NCBI GenBank assembly: GCA_963657295.1
Contig: CAVKMX010000001.1
Coordinates: forward strand, 1-64,000
Length of the DNA: 64,000 bases
Source: CAG-791 sp963657295
GTDB taxonomy: Bacteria; Bacillota; Clostridia; Lachnospirales; Lachnospiraceae
Direction of reading: 5' to 3'
Under the pieces are notes generated by a model. The model searched no databases. It was not told the DNA's origin and worked only from the letters and a program-made list of their open reading frames with translations. Of this stretch, positions 8,930-16,237 are shown in pieces (the stretch's first letter is position 1; every line of letters begins with the position of its first letter). The position numbers and the translations under genes were made by a program.

Positions 8930-10382
8930 TCGCTGCCTCCAGTGCCGTCACAACGGCCTTTGCCTTGTTGATGCACTCCTGGTATTCCTTCTCCGGAACC
9001 GAGTCCGCCACGATGCCGGCACCGCTTCGGATAAAGACCTTTCCGTTCTTCTTATAGGCGATGCGGATGGCAATGCAGGTGTCCAGATTGCCGGTAAAAT
9101 CAATGTAGCCGATGGCGCCGCCGTAAATTCCACGCTTGTTGTTCTCGAGGTCATTGATCAGCTGGCAGGCACGGATCTTCGGTGCTCCTGAAAGCGTCCC
9201 TGCCGGCAGGATCGAATCCACCGCATCCAGAGCATCCAGATCCTTTCGGATCCGTCCCCGCACGGTCGAGCCGATGTGCATGACGTGGGAGAAGCGGAGC
9301 ACCTCATGATACCGCTCCACCGCAACACTCCCGAATTCCGAGATCTTGCCGATGTCGTTGCGTCCAAGGTCCACCAGCATGTTGTGCTCCGCGAGCTCCT
9401 TCTCATCGGCCAGAAGCCCTGCCTCCAGCTCGGCATCCTCCTCCTGCGTTTTGCCCCGGGGCCTCGTTCCGGCAAGCGGGAACGTGTGCAGCTCTCCGTC
9501 CTCCAGCTTCACCAGGGTCTCCGGCGAGGCACCGGCCACCTCCACATCTGTCCCGGAGAAATAGAACATGTAGGGCGACGGATTCAGGGTCCGCAGCACC
9601 CGGTAGCAGTTCAGAAGACTTCCGTCGTAGCTCCCCTCCAGCCGGTTGGAGAGGACAATCTGGAAAATATCTCCTTCCTTGATGTGGTGCTGCGCCTTCC
9701 GCACCATTTCGCAGTACTGCTCCCTGTCGAAGAGCGGCCTGATTTCGGACTGCAGGACACCGGCCTTCTCCTCCTTCGCCTCGCCGTTTCGGATGAGGTC
9801 GGCCATCTCCTGGAGCTGGCGCACCGCCATCCGGTACGACGTCTCTGCCTCCGAAAGATCAATGTTCACGATGAGGATGATCTTCTGACGCAGGTTGTCG
9901 AATGCAATGACCTTGTCAAAGAGCATCAGGTCCACATCCTTGAAATTCTCCGTATCCTCCGCATCCAGATGGAGCGAGGGCTCCGAATATTTCAGATAAT
10001 CATAGGCAAAATACCCCACCAGGCCGCCGGCAAAGGACGGGAGGTAGTCGAACCGCGGGGCCCTGTACTCCTGCAGGATCTGCCGGATGACCTTGCCCGG
10101 CTGATCGGTCTCCAGCGAGAGCGCACCCACCTTCATATGTCCGTTCTGGCAGGTGATCTCCATCGTGGGATCATAGCCGAGGAACGTGTACCGTCCCCAT
10201 TTTTCCTGCGCCTCTGCAGACTCCAGAAGATAGCAGTGGTCCGATACGTTCTTCAGCTTCTGAAGAATTCCGATGGGTGTGTAACGATCCGACAGAATTT
10301 CCATGCTGACCGGGAGTCTGCGGTAGACCGCGCTGCGCGCATACTCCAGAACCTCCTCCCGTGCAGGCCGTATGTTCGTCAT
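8913..10382 (-). CDS. trpE: Anthranilate synthase component I
   Basis: TrpE (489 residues) makes anthranilate from chorismate and ammonia, the committed step of tryptophan synthesis. An N-terminal domain carries the LLESAE segment of the feedback site (near residue 52). The C-terminal chorismate-binding domain shows GASPETLVKL, TFPLAGTRPRG, DLGRNDIGK, PAGTLSGAPKIRA and the GAGIVADSVPEKEY end motif. AGGAGG precedes the ATG. It is the first gene of trpEGDCFBA and sits behind a tryptophan T-box leader. Confidence 0.97.
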   Translation of the reverse strand: MTNIRPAREEVLEYARSAVYRRLPVSMEILSDRYTPIGILQKLKNVSDHCYLLESAEAQEKWGRYTFLGYDPTMEITCQNGHMKVGALSLETDQPGKVIRQILQEYRAPRFDYLPSFAGGLVGYFAYDYLKYSEPSLHLDAEDTENFKDVDLMLFDKVIAFDNLRQKIILIVNIDLSEAETSYRMAVRQLQEMADLIRNGEAKEEKAGVLQSEIRPLFDREQYCEMVRKAQHHIKEGDIFQIVLSNRLEGSYDGSLLNCYRVLRTLNPSPYMFYFSGTDVEVAGASPETLVKLEDGELHTFPLAGTRPRGKTQEEDAELEAGLLADEKELAEHNMLVDLGRNDIGKISEFGSVAVERYHEVLRFSHVMHIGSTVRGRIRKDLDALDAVDSILPAGTLSGAPKIRACQLINDLENNKRGIYGGAIGYIDFTGNLDTCIAIRIAYKKNGKVFIRSGAGIVADSVPEKEYQECINKAKAVVTALEAANDLTD

Positions 10383-10400
10383 AAAGCTTTCCTCCTCGCT

Positions 10401-10479
10401 TTCAGCACCTCATCTCCAATGCGTTGCATTGTCGATGAAGCCGGCCAGAGGCGCTCCGTGCCTTGGCCGCAGTGCTGAA
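10401..10479 (-). repeat. Modular inverted repeat, copy 1 (inner stems A and B)
   Basis: The outer arms TTCAGCAC (10401-10408) and GTGCTGAA (10472-10479) enclose two inner hairpins. Stem A pairs CATC..CAATGC with GCATTG..GATG, and stem B pairs GGCC..GGC with GCCTTGGCC. Together they form a three-way junction. Related copies lie at 51586-51725 and 60615-60686. This copy is transcribed in the trp leader, between the T-box terminator and the trpE ribosome site. Confidence 0.8.
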
Positions 10480-10481
10480 CT

Positions 10482-10925
10482 TAAAACAAAATCGTCCCTG
10501 AAAAAGACCCTGCGGTCTTTCTCAAGGACGATTCCTATGTCTTGCATATTCCTCGCGGTGCCACCTTGATTCACGGTCTCTGCAGCAGCCGCCGGCGAAA
10601 TCTCCGCCGCAGACTGCGGAACGGTTTCCCGCCGCTTTCCGGCCTTCTCCTGCTGTCTGACCATGCTCTTGTCGGATACTGACATATCCGCGGCATCTGA
10701 CGTGTGCCTGCCGTCGCAGAATACTCACCCTCCCGTCTGCCCTCGCCGCCCGTCAGCAGACAGGCCTGGCCGATGCAGTCTCCGAAGTCGGCTTTCCTTG
10801 CGCCCTCAGCGGTCCATTTGCAGACAGGTGCTATTGCCGGACTCTCACCGCCCCGGCTCTCTGTGAATTCCTTTGCCCGCGTTATCTCCGCTTCATCGGT
10901 TTAACGTGTTATTAGATTGAACTGC
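10482..10925 (-). promoter_or_regulatory. Tryptophan-specific T-box leader (riboswitch) of the trp operon
   Basis: The minus strand carries the T-box core AAGGTGGCACCGCGAGG (10551-10567), which binds the acceptor end of uncharged tRNA. It is followed by a rho-independent terminator at 10482-10533 (ATCGTCC / GGACGAT outer stem, AAAGACC / GGTCTTT inner stem, T-rich tail). About 250 nt upstream, AAATGGACC places a UGG tryptophan codon in the specifier position (10814-10816), next to a GGTGAGAG element and near the stem I start GATGAAG (10892-10898). Uncharged tRNA-Trp should stabilise the antiterminator and let trpEGDCFBA be transcribed. The core, terminator and specifier are seen directly; the fold was not computed. 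Confidence 0.9.
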
Positions 10926-10932
10926 TGTCGCT

Positions 10933-10962
10933 ATTCTACCCCCGCGTCTGTCCGGTTGGCAA
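10933..10962 (-). promoter_or_regulatory. Predicted trp operon promoter
   Basis: TTGCCA (10957-10962), an 18-bp spacer and TAGAAT (10933-10938) on the minus strand place the start near 10925, just before stem I of the T-box leader. Confidence 0.65.
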
Positions 10963-11005
10963 GTACTTTCTGTTCCGCCGGGCAGGCTTTGCCATTGCCG
11001 GCTAT

Positions 11006-11061
11006 TGTACGGATGCCAGTGGCGACGGGTCCTGGCGGAGTTGTCCGTCCCGGGGACGTTC
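11006..11061 (-). repeat. Dispersed GC-rich repeat S, copy 1
   Basis: This 56-bp element matches 33646-33702 almost base for base over its final 38 bp (from GACGGGTCCTGGCGGAG to CGGGGACGTTC). It has internal complementarity (GACGG / CCGTC and GTCC / GGAC). Both copies lie just after the stop codon of a minus-strand gene. There is no T-run, so it is not a standard terminator. Confidence 0.7.
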
Positions 11062-11073
11062 CGGCCGCCTGCA

Positions 11074-11877
11074 TCACGGCTGCTTGCCGATGTAGGCCAG
11101 GATGCCGCCGTCCACGTACAGGATCAGACCGTTGACGAAATCCGATGCCTTCGAGGCCAGGAACACAGCCGGACCTGCCAGATCCTCCGGAACGCCCCAG
11201 CGCCCTGCCGGTGTCTTGGCCAGGATGAACTGATCAAACGGATGACGGCTGCCGTCCGGCTGAATCTCACGAAGAGGTGCCGTCTGGGAGGTGGCAATGT
11301 AGCCGGGTCCGATGCCGTTGCACTGGATGTTGTAGGCGCCGTACTCCGAAGCGATGTTCTTGGTCAGCATCTTCAGACCGCCCTTGGCTGCCGCATAGGC
11401 GGAAACGGTCTCACGGCCCAGCTCACTCATCATGGAGCAGATGTTGATGATCTTGCCGCCGCCCTGCGCGATCATGTCCGGAATCACCGCTTTTGCACAG
11501 ATGAAGGGTGCGTTCAGATCCACATCCACCACATGACGGAATTCCTCGGCACTCATCTCCGTCATCGGAATGCGCTTGATGATGCCGGCATTGTTGATCA
11601 GAATGCCGATGTGTCCGACCTCCTCGGTCACCTTCTTCACCAGCTCATTGACCGCATTCTCATCGGTCACGTCGCACACATAGCCGTGGGCCTTGATGCC
11701 GGCCTTCTCATAGGCGGCCAGGCCTCTCTCCAGCGATCCCTGACTGGAGCTGTTGAATACAATCGTTGCACCGGCATTGGCAAGTGCAATGGCCATTCCC
11801 ATGCCGATTCCGTGGGATGCACCGGTCACCCAGGCAACCTTCCCCTCCAGCGAAAACAATTCCTGCATTGTGCTCAT
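11074..11877 (-). CDS. SDR oxidoreductase, gluconate 5-dehydrogenase / KduD type
   Basis: This 267-residue short-chain dehydrogenase has the NAD(P)-binding TGASHGIGM near residue 20, NNAG, the catalytic Ser region ICSMMSE and the catalytic YAAAKGG. The C-terminal GRWGVPEDLAGPAVFLAS and VDGG stretches match the gluconate 5-dehydrogenase / 2-deoxy-gluconate 3-dehydrogenase branch. It probably reduces or oxidises a keto-uronate or keto-gluconate in the cytoplasm. It is a single gene with its own promoter and a LacI-type operator like those of the pectin locus, which supports a role in uronate metabolism. The exact substrate is not fixed by sequence. Confidence 0.85.
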   Translation of the reverse strand: MSTMQELFSLEGKVAWVTGASHGIGMGMAIALANAGATIVFNSSSQGSLERGLAAYEKAGIKAHGYVCDVTDENAVNELVKKVTEEVGHIGILINNAGIIKRIPMTEMSAEEFRHVVDVDLNAPFICAKAVIPDMIAQGGGKIINICSMMSELGRETVSAYAAAKGGLKMLTKNIASEYGAYNIQCNGIGPGYIATSQTAPLREIQPDGSRHPFDQFILAKTPAGRWGVPEDLAGPAVFLASKASDFVNGLILYVDGGILAYIGKQP

Positions 11878-11925
11878 TCCGCATCCTTTCCTGCCGCGTC
11901 ACATTGCGGCACCCTTAATGCCTTC

Positions 11926-11964
11926 ATTATACCGTATCTGCCCCTCTGTCGCAATCGTTTGCAA
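11926..11964 (-). promoter_or_regulatory. Promoter with LacI-type operator for the SDR gene
   Basis: TTGCGA (11949-11954), a 17-bp spacer and a perfect TATAAT (11926-11931) form the promoter. A palindrome GCAAACGATTGC (11951-11962, within TTGCAAACGATTGCGA) overlaps the -35 box. It fits a LacI-family or cre-like site with one mismatch and resembles the operators at 31968 and 32185. Confidence 0.65.
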
Positions 11965-11981
11965 GCCGGAACCCCGCGGCT

Positions 11982-13523
11982 TCAATGCTGCGCCGCCCCC
12001 TGGGCCTTGTGGGCAAAATCCGAGATGTCTCCGGCCGTCACTTCCGTGCTGACCGCTTTCTGCGGATTCACCATTTCATCATGAATCTCATCCAGAATCG
12101 GCATCAGCTCCTCGGCATATTCGATCCCGATGTAGCCCAGGGAGTCGCTCATTACCGTCACCACGTAAGGATACTCCCCGTCGACGACGGCGCCGTTGGT
12201 ATAACTGTTCTCAATGGAATTCCCCGTTGAGGCAATCCACCCCGCCTTGCTGTAGACCTTTTTGTCCTCTGCGGCTCCGATGGTCAGGGCCGCCGCGGAA
12301 TTCAGGCTGTCCGTGAAGATGGTTCTGGCCCACTCCGAGCTTTCGGAATCCCCCAGCAGGAGTCCCGTCCCCTTGTAGAACATGCGGCACAGATCCAGCG
12401 GTGTCGTCATGATATAGCGCGTTTCGCTCTGCTTTGCGGGTACACCGGTTCCCTCCAGCCAATCTGCGAAAACCTGATTGCCGTAGGTGCTGCGGATTCT
12501 CACGTAGGCATCGTTGTCCGACTGGTTCCCCGCCAGGTACATGTCCCGTGTCATGGAGACACCGTCTTCCAGGAGGCTGAAAATATACGGTGCCTTGATG
12601 ACACTCGCGCTGTAGATTTCGGCCCCTGCATGATACGAAATGGCATCCCCGGTGGTGATATCCACCATCACGAACCCGATCTCATATCCTTCCTTTTCAA
12701 ACTGTTCGATGATTTTCTCCAGCTTCCGGCTGGTCTCGGACGAGATGAGATATTCCGTGTTCCAGACATGAACCGTATCCGTGTCATAAATTTCCGCTGT
12801 GATGGTCTCCCAGGACGTTCCCAGCTCCTTGTCCTTGCTGGCCTTCAGGCGGGAGGCCTCCCGCTGCTGCTCGTGCAGGAGAATCCCGCTCCCTGCATCC
12901 GGATCCCTCGGCAGGAGCCCGTCCCGCTGCCCGTAGAGCTGATACAGCCGGTACAACTCCTCATCGGACAAATCGGCCGTCTCCATCAGATTTTTCTCCT
13001 CCGACAGATCAGACGTCTCCATCCCGTTCTGTTCCTCCTCCGGCAGATCGGACGTCTCCATCCCGTTCTGTTCCTCCTCCGGCAGATCGGACGTCTCCAT
13101 CCCGTTCTGTTCCTCCTCCGGCAGATCGGACGTCTCCATCCCGTTCTGTTCCTCCTCCGGCAGATCGGACGTCTCCATCCCGTTCTGTTCCTCCTCCGGC
13201 AGATCGGACGTCTCCATCCCGTTCTGTTCCTCCTCCGACAGATCGGACGTCTCCATCCCGTTCTGCTCCCTGCTGTCCGCCTCCGCCGTGCTGTCCCCGG
13301 CTGCTTCATTTTCCTCCGGGGTCTCTTCCTCCGGTTCTGTCTTGTGTGCGAGCTTCCGGCTGCCCTCCGCCTCCGGATATTGCTCCCGGAACCAGGTCGG
13401 ATCGAACAAGGTTCCGTCCTCCATCAGCAGGGTTCCGGCCTGCGCGTTCAGCGTGTTCCCCTTCAGCAGCGCGCACAGAAGGAGTGCTGCCGTTCCCGCT
13501 GCCCTGCATCCGGCGCGCCTCAT
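11982..13523 (-). CDS. Secreted serine hydrolase, class A beta-lactamase fold, with 13-residue repeats
   Basis: This 513-residue protein starts with a signal peptide (about residues 1-30). An acidic region follows, holding eight copies of a 13-residue repeat of type EQNGMETSDLPEE (residues 86-189). The C-terminal part (about 240-500) has a class A beta-lactamase-like fold: SASVIK supplies the SxxK serine and lysine, SDN follows in NQSDNDAYV, and SKAGW stands where KTG would be. Such proteins are penicillin-interacting or cell-wall hydrolases rather than proven beta-lactamases. The repeats probably act as a flexible stalk. The stop overlaps no neighbour, but the start lies within 4 nt of the next gene's end, suggesting an operon with the nucleotidase upstream. 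Confidence 0.82.
   Translation of the reverse strand: MRRAGCRAAGTAALLLCALLKGNTLNAQAGTLLMEDGTLFDPTWFREQYPEAEGSRKLAHKTEPEEETPEENEAAGDSTAEADSREQNGMETSDLSEEEQNGMETSDLPEEEQNGMETSDLPEEEQNGMETSDLPEEEQNGMETSDLPEEEQNGMETSDLPEEEQNGMETSDLSEEKNLMETADLSDEELYRLYQLYGQRDGLLPRDPDAGSGILLHEQQREASRLKASKDKELGTSWETITAEIYDTDTVHVWNTEYLISSETSRKLEKIIEQFEKEGYEIGFVMVDITTGDAISYHAGAEIYSASVIKAPYIFSLLEDGVSMTRDMYLAGNQSDNDAYVRIRSTYGNQVFADWLEGTGVPAKQSETRYIMTTPLDLCRMFYKGTGLLLGDSESSEWARTIFTDSLNSAAALTIGAAEDKKVYSKAGWIASTGNSIENSYTNGAVVDGEYPYVVTVMSDSLGYIGIEYAEELMPILDEIHDEMVNPQKAVSTEVTAGDISDFAHKAQGAAQH
12957..13268 (-). repeat. Tandem 39-bp repeats, eight units
   Basis: Seven near-identical 39-bp units and one diverged unit encode residues 86-189 of the serine hydrolase. 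Five units read EQNGMETSDLPEE, the two flanking ones have Ser for Pro, and the last reads KNLMETADLSDEE. The near-perfect DNA identity shows recent expansion and makes copy-number change by slippage or recombination likely, always in frame. Confidence 0.95.
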
Positions 13524-14134
13524 GGCAGCTCCTTTGCCAACTCGTCCAGCGTTTTGCCGTAGGCGGGGAGGAAATCTCTCACGAAATCCCGAACCTCAGG
13601 CAGCTCCTCTGCCAGGTGCCTCAGGCTCTCCCTTGTCGACGCCTCCGCGCTTCGAAATTCCATGTTGCCGGAATTTCTCTCCTCAATGCACTTGATGAGA
13701 GCCGAGAGCTTATCCGCCGCCTTGACCAGGCGGCGAAGATACTGCTCCTCCGGCGCCAGCTCCTCCGGTGCCGTAAGGATTCCCTCATACGCCTGCCGCA
13801 AGTCCTCCGGGAGCCTTGCCAGCAGCTGCTCCTCTGCCTTTCTCTCCACTGCCTTGTAGGCATCCCGGATGGCGTCGCTCCCGTATTTGACCGGTGTCGG
13901 CAGATCTCCCGTCATGATTTCCGCCGCATCGTGATACAGCCCGACCAGTGCAGCCCGCTCTGCATCCAACTGCCTCCCGTAGCGGACGTTTCCGATGGTG
14001 CAAAGAGCGTGTGCAATCATGGCAACCTCCAGAGAATGCTCGGAGAGATTCTCCTCCCTGGTATTGCGCATCAATGCCCAGCGGCTGATGTATTTCATTC
14101 TCGAAACAGTTGCAAAAAAACGATACTCCATCAT
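13520..14134 (-). CDS. HD-domain 5'-nucleotidase, YfbR-like
   Basis: This 204-residue metal-dependent phosphohydrolase resembles E. coli YfbR, which dephosphorylates deoxynucleoside 5'-monophosphates. HD-family metal ligands are visible in EHSLEVAMIAH and YHDAAEIMTGDLPTPVKYG. The ATG at 14134 overlaps the stop of the GH127 gene (ATGA), so translation is probably coupled; upstream and downstream in-frame ATGs at 14149 and 14131 are also possible. The nucleotide role is known for the family; the link to its glycosidase neighbour is positional only. Confidence 0.85.
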   Translation of the reverse strand: MMEYRFFATVSRMKYISRWALMRNTREENLSEHSLEVAMIAHALCTIGNVRYGRQLDAERAALVGLYHDAAEIMTGDLPTPVKYGSDAIRDAYKAVERKAEEQLLARLPEDLRQAYEGILTAPEELAPEEQYLRRLVKAADKLSALIKCIEERNSGNMEFRSAEASTRESLRHLAEELPEVRDFVRDFLPAYGKTLDELAKELP

Positions 14135-16119
14135 TTCTGATACATCCATACCCGCATGCTGCCGCCGCCGCGATTCCCCCAGGCATAATACGGAATCGCC
14201 CGCACGGTGATCTCCCGCTCTGCAGGCTGCTCCTCTGAATACAGCTCCTCAAACGGCGCCTCTGCCCCCTCTCCCGCACGAGTCTCCTCCGCAGCGGGGA
14301 AGAAGGCGGCCATCCCCTTAAAGTCAATCACCGTCATTCCGTTCAGCAGGCTCCCGTCATCCCTGATCTCCCGCGCGGTGAAGACCGGCTCCTTCGGAAG
14401 CCGGACGGCAGCAAGCTCCGGTCCGTTGTCGGCTTCCTCAATGCAATAGACCAAAGGCCCCCGCATCAACGCCGCCTGTCCCTCATTCGCGCGGACCCGC
14501 GGATTGCAGTAAATGCGCCGCACCGCCATGGAGAAGCGCAGCTCCACCTCATCGCCGTCCCGGAAGGCCGCTGTCAGATAATAATATCCGCACCGCAGAC
14601 TCTCGGTCTCGGTCCCGGTCCCCTCTGCCATGTCATAGAGGCAGGTGCCGTTTCGGAGAATCTGTGCATCCCTCGCATATCCCGGAATGCGGACGGCCAG
14701 GGTGAACTCCTGCCCGTCACAGCTTTCAAAACGATACCGGATTCTCCCCTCCCAGGGATAATCGCTCTCGGTGCGGATGACGCCGTGGGCAAATTCTGCG
14801 GTTCCTCCGAGGTACAGATGATTGATCACCAGCTCCCGGCCGTCCTTCCGCGTTTCCTCCCAGGCATACGAGCCGAGGGCCTCCACGGTCCGCACAACGT
14901 TGGGCGGGCAGCATGCACAGGCGTACCACTGCGGACGCTTCGGCAGGACGTGCTCATAGCCGGGAAGCTTTCCGGAGACTCCCGGCACCACCTCCAGCGG
15001 ATTGACATAGAAGAAGCGCTGTCCGTCCAGCTGGATGCCGGAGAGAATGCCGTTGTACAGAGCACGCTCCATAATGTCCGCGTATTTCCTGTCCGTCTGC
15101 AGGCGCAGCATCCGGTCTGCGAAGAACACCAGCCCGATGGAGGCACAGGTCTCCGCATAGACGGTGTCATTGGGCAGCTCGTAGTCGCGGGTGAAGCCCT
15201 CCCATTTCGCCGTCTGTCCGATTCCGGCCGTAATATACATCTGCTTGCGTGTGATGTTGTCAAAGAGCCGCTCGCATGCAAGCTGCAGCTCCTGATCTCC
15301 TGTCACAGACGCCAGATCCGCCATTGCCGTCAGAAGATACACCTCCCGCACGGCATGTCCTCTGGCCTCGTGCTGCTCCCGGACAGGGGCGAACACCTGC
15401 GCATAATCCTTATCCGCCGGATCTGCCCCCCAATGCGTCCAGCCCCTCTTTTCCTTCTCTTCGGCGAACCAGTCCGAATCCTGACCGCGTCGGTCAATGA
15501 AGTATTGCGCCAGGTGCAGGTACTCCTCCTTGCCGGTTGCGTGATACAGCCGCAGGAGTCCGATCTCCACCTCCTCATGCCCGGGAACGCCGTGAATCTT
15601 TCCCTCCTCCGGGCCGATGTTGGCCGCAATGCAGGCCGCATTGCGTTCCATCACCCGAAGGAGCCGGTCCTTGCCGGTTGCCTCATAATAGGCAACCGCG
15701 GCCTCCATCATATGTCCGGCGCAATACAGCTCATGGCATTCCTGCAGGTTCTGCCATTTGTGCTCCGGCTCCTTCAGGATGAAATACGTATCCAGATAAC
15801 CGTCCGGCTGCTGTGCCTTCTCGATGACGGCAATGATATCATCCGCCCGCTTTTCCAGTGCCGGATCCGGGTGCAGCACCAGCGAATAGGCGACGCCCTC
15901 CAGCCACTTGGCAACATCGCTGTCCTGGAAGACCATTCCGTAGAATTCGCCCTCTTCCAGTCCCGCCGCAATGCGGAAGTTGGCCAGTGCATGACTTTTC
16001 TCAATGCCCGGAATCGCGTCGTTTAAAATTTTTTCCTGATACGGAATCACCACATCGGTGATCAGCTTCTGCCGTGCCGACCAGAATGCGTCATCGACAC
16101 GCACACGGTGAAGATCCAT
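14131..16119 (-). CDS. GH127 beta-L-arabinofuranosidase family protein
   Basis: This 662-residue protein belongs to the DUF1680/GH127 family, which releases arabinofuranose from plant glycans and glycoproteins. The N-terminal (alpha/alpha)6 barrel starts at MDLHRVRVDDAFW. The zinc/cysteine site is visible in YAETCASIG and WYACACCPPNVVRT; in characterised members one of these Cys residues is the nucleophile. No signal peptide is seen, so it should act on imported oligosaccharides in the cytoplasm. GAGGGGG precedes the ATG. It lies downstream of the GH2 gene, separated by tandem hairpin repeats. Confidence 0.9.
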   Translation of the reverse strand: MDLHRVRVDDAFWSARQKLITDVVIPYQEKILNDAIPGIEKSHALANFRIAAGLEEGEFYGMVFQDSDVAKWLEGVAYSLVLHPDPALEKRADDIIAVIEKAQQPDGYLDTYFILKEPEHKWQNLQECHELYCAGHMMEAAVAYYEATGKDRLLRVMERNAACIAANIGPEEGKIHGVPGHEEVEIGLLRLYHATGKEEYLHLAQYFIDRRGQDSDWFAEEKEKRGWTHWGADPADKDYAQVFAPVREQHEARGHAVREVYLLTAMADLASVTGDQELQLACERLFDNITRKQMYITAGIGQTAKWEGFTRDYELPNDTVYAETCASIGLVFFADRMLRLQTDRKYADIMERALYNGILSGIQLDGQRFFYVNPLEVVPGVSGKLPGYEHVLPKRPQWYACACCPPNVVRTVEALGSYAWEETRKDGRELVINHLYLGGTAEFAHGVIRTESDYPWEGRIRYRFESCDGQEFTLAVRIPGYARDAQILRNGTCLYDMAEGTGTETESLRCGYYYLTAAFRDGDEVELRFSMAVRRIYCNPRVRANEGQAALMRGPLVYCIEEADNGPELAAVRLPKEPVFTAREIRDDGSLLNGMTVIDFKGMAAFFPAAEETRAGEGAEAPFEELYSEEQPAEREITVRAIPYYAWGNRGGGSMRVWMYQK

Positions 16120-16152
16120 TTCTGTCCCCCTCTGTTTTCCCTGTTATTTTGG

Positions 16153-16237
16153 TGCCTGCGCGGGCAGGCATGGTTGTTTTAATGCCTGCGTCAGGTCAGG
16201 CACGGTTGTTTTAACGCCTGCGTCAGGTCAGGCACGG
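16153..16237. repeat. Three tandem hairpin repeats spanning the GH2 stop codon
   Basis: Units begin at 16153, 16183 and 16215, spaced about 30-32 bp. Each has a hairpin of type TGCCTGCG..CAGGCA; the first two are followed by GGTTGTTTTAA. The last unit contains the stop codon of the GH2 gene, so its C-terminal residues RPCLT are encoded by the repeat. Read on the plus strand, the hairpin plus T-rich tail resembles a terminator. A related single hairpin lies at 19984-20003, upstream of the same gene. Confidence 0.8.

Noticed and set aside
12957..13268. Regular 39-bp repeats that could be taken for a CRISPR array
   Set aside because: The units are contiguous with no variable spacers and encode an in-frame peptide repeat; no cas genes are near.
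12986..13309. A 107-codon Arg/Trp-rich frame through the 39-bp repeats
   Set aside because: It is the same repeat read in another frame; the signal peptide and hydrolase domain fix the true frame.
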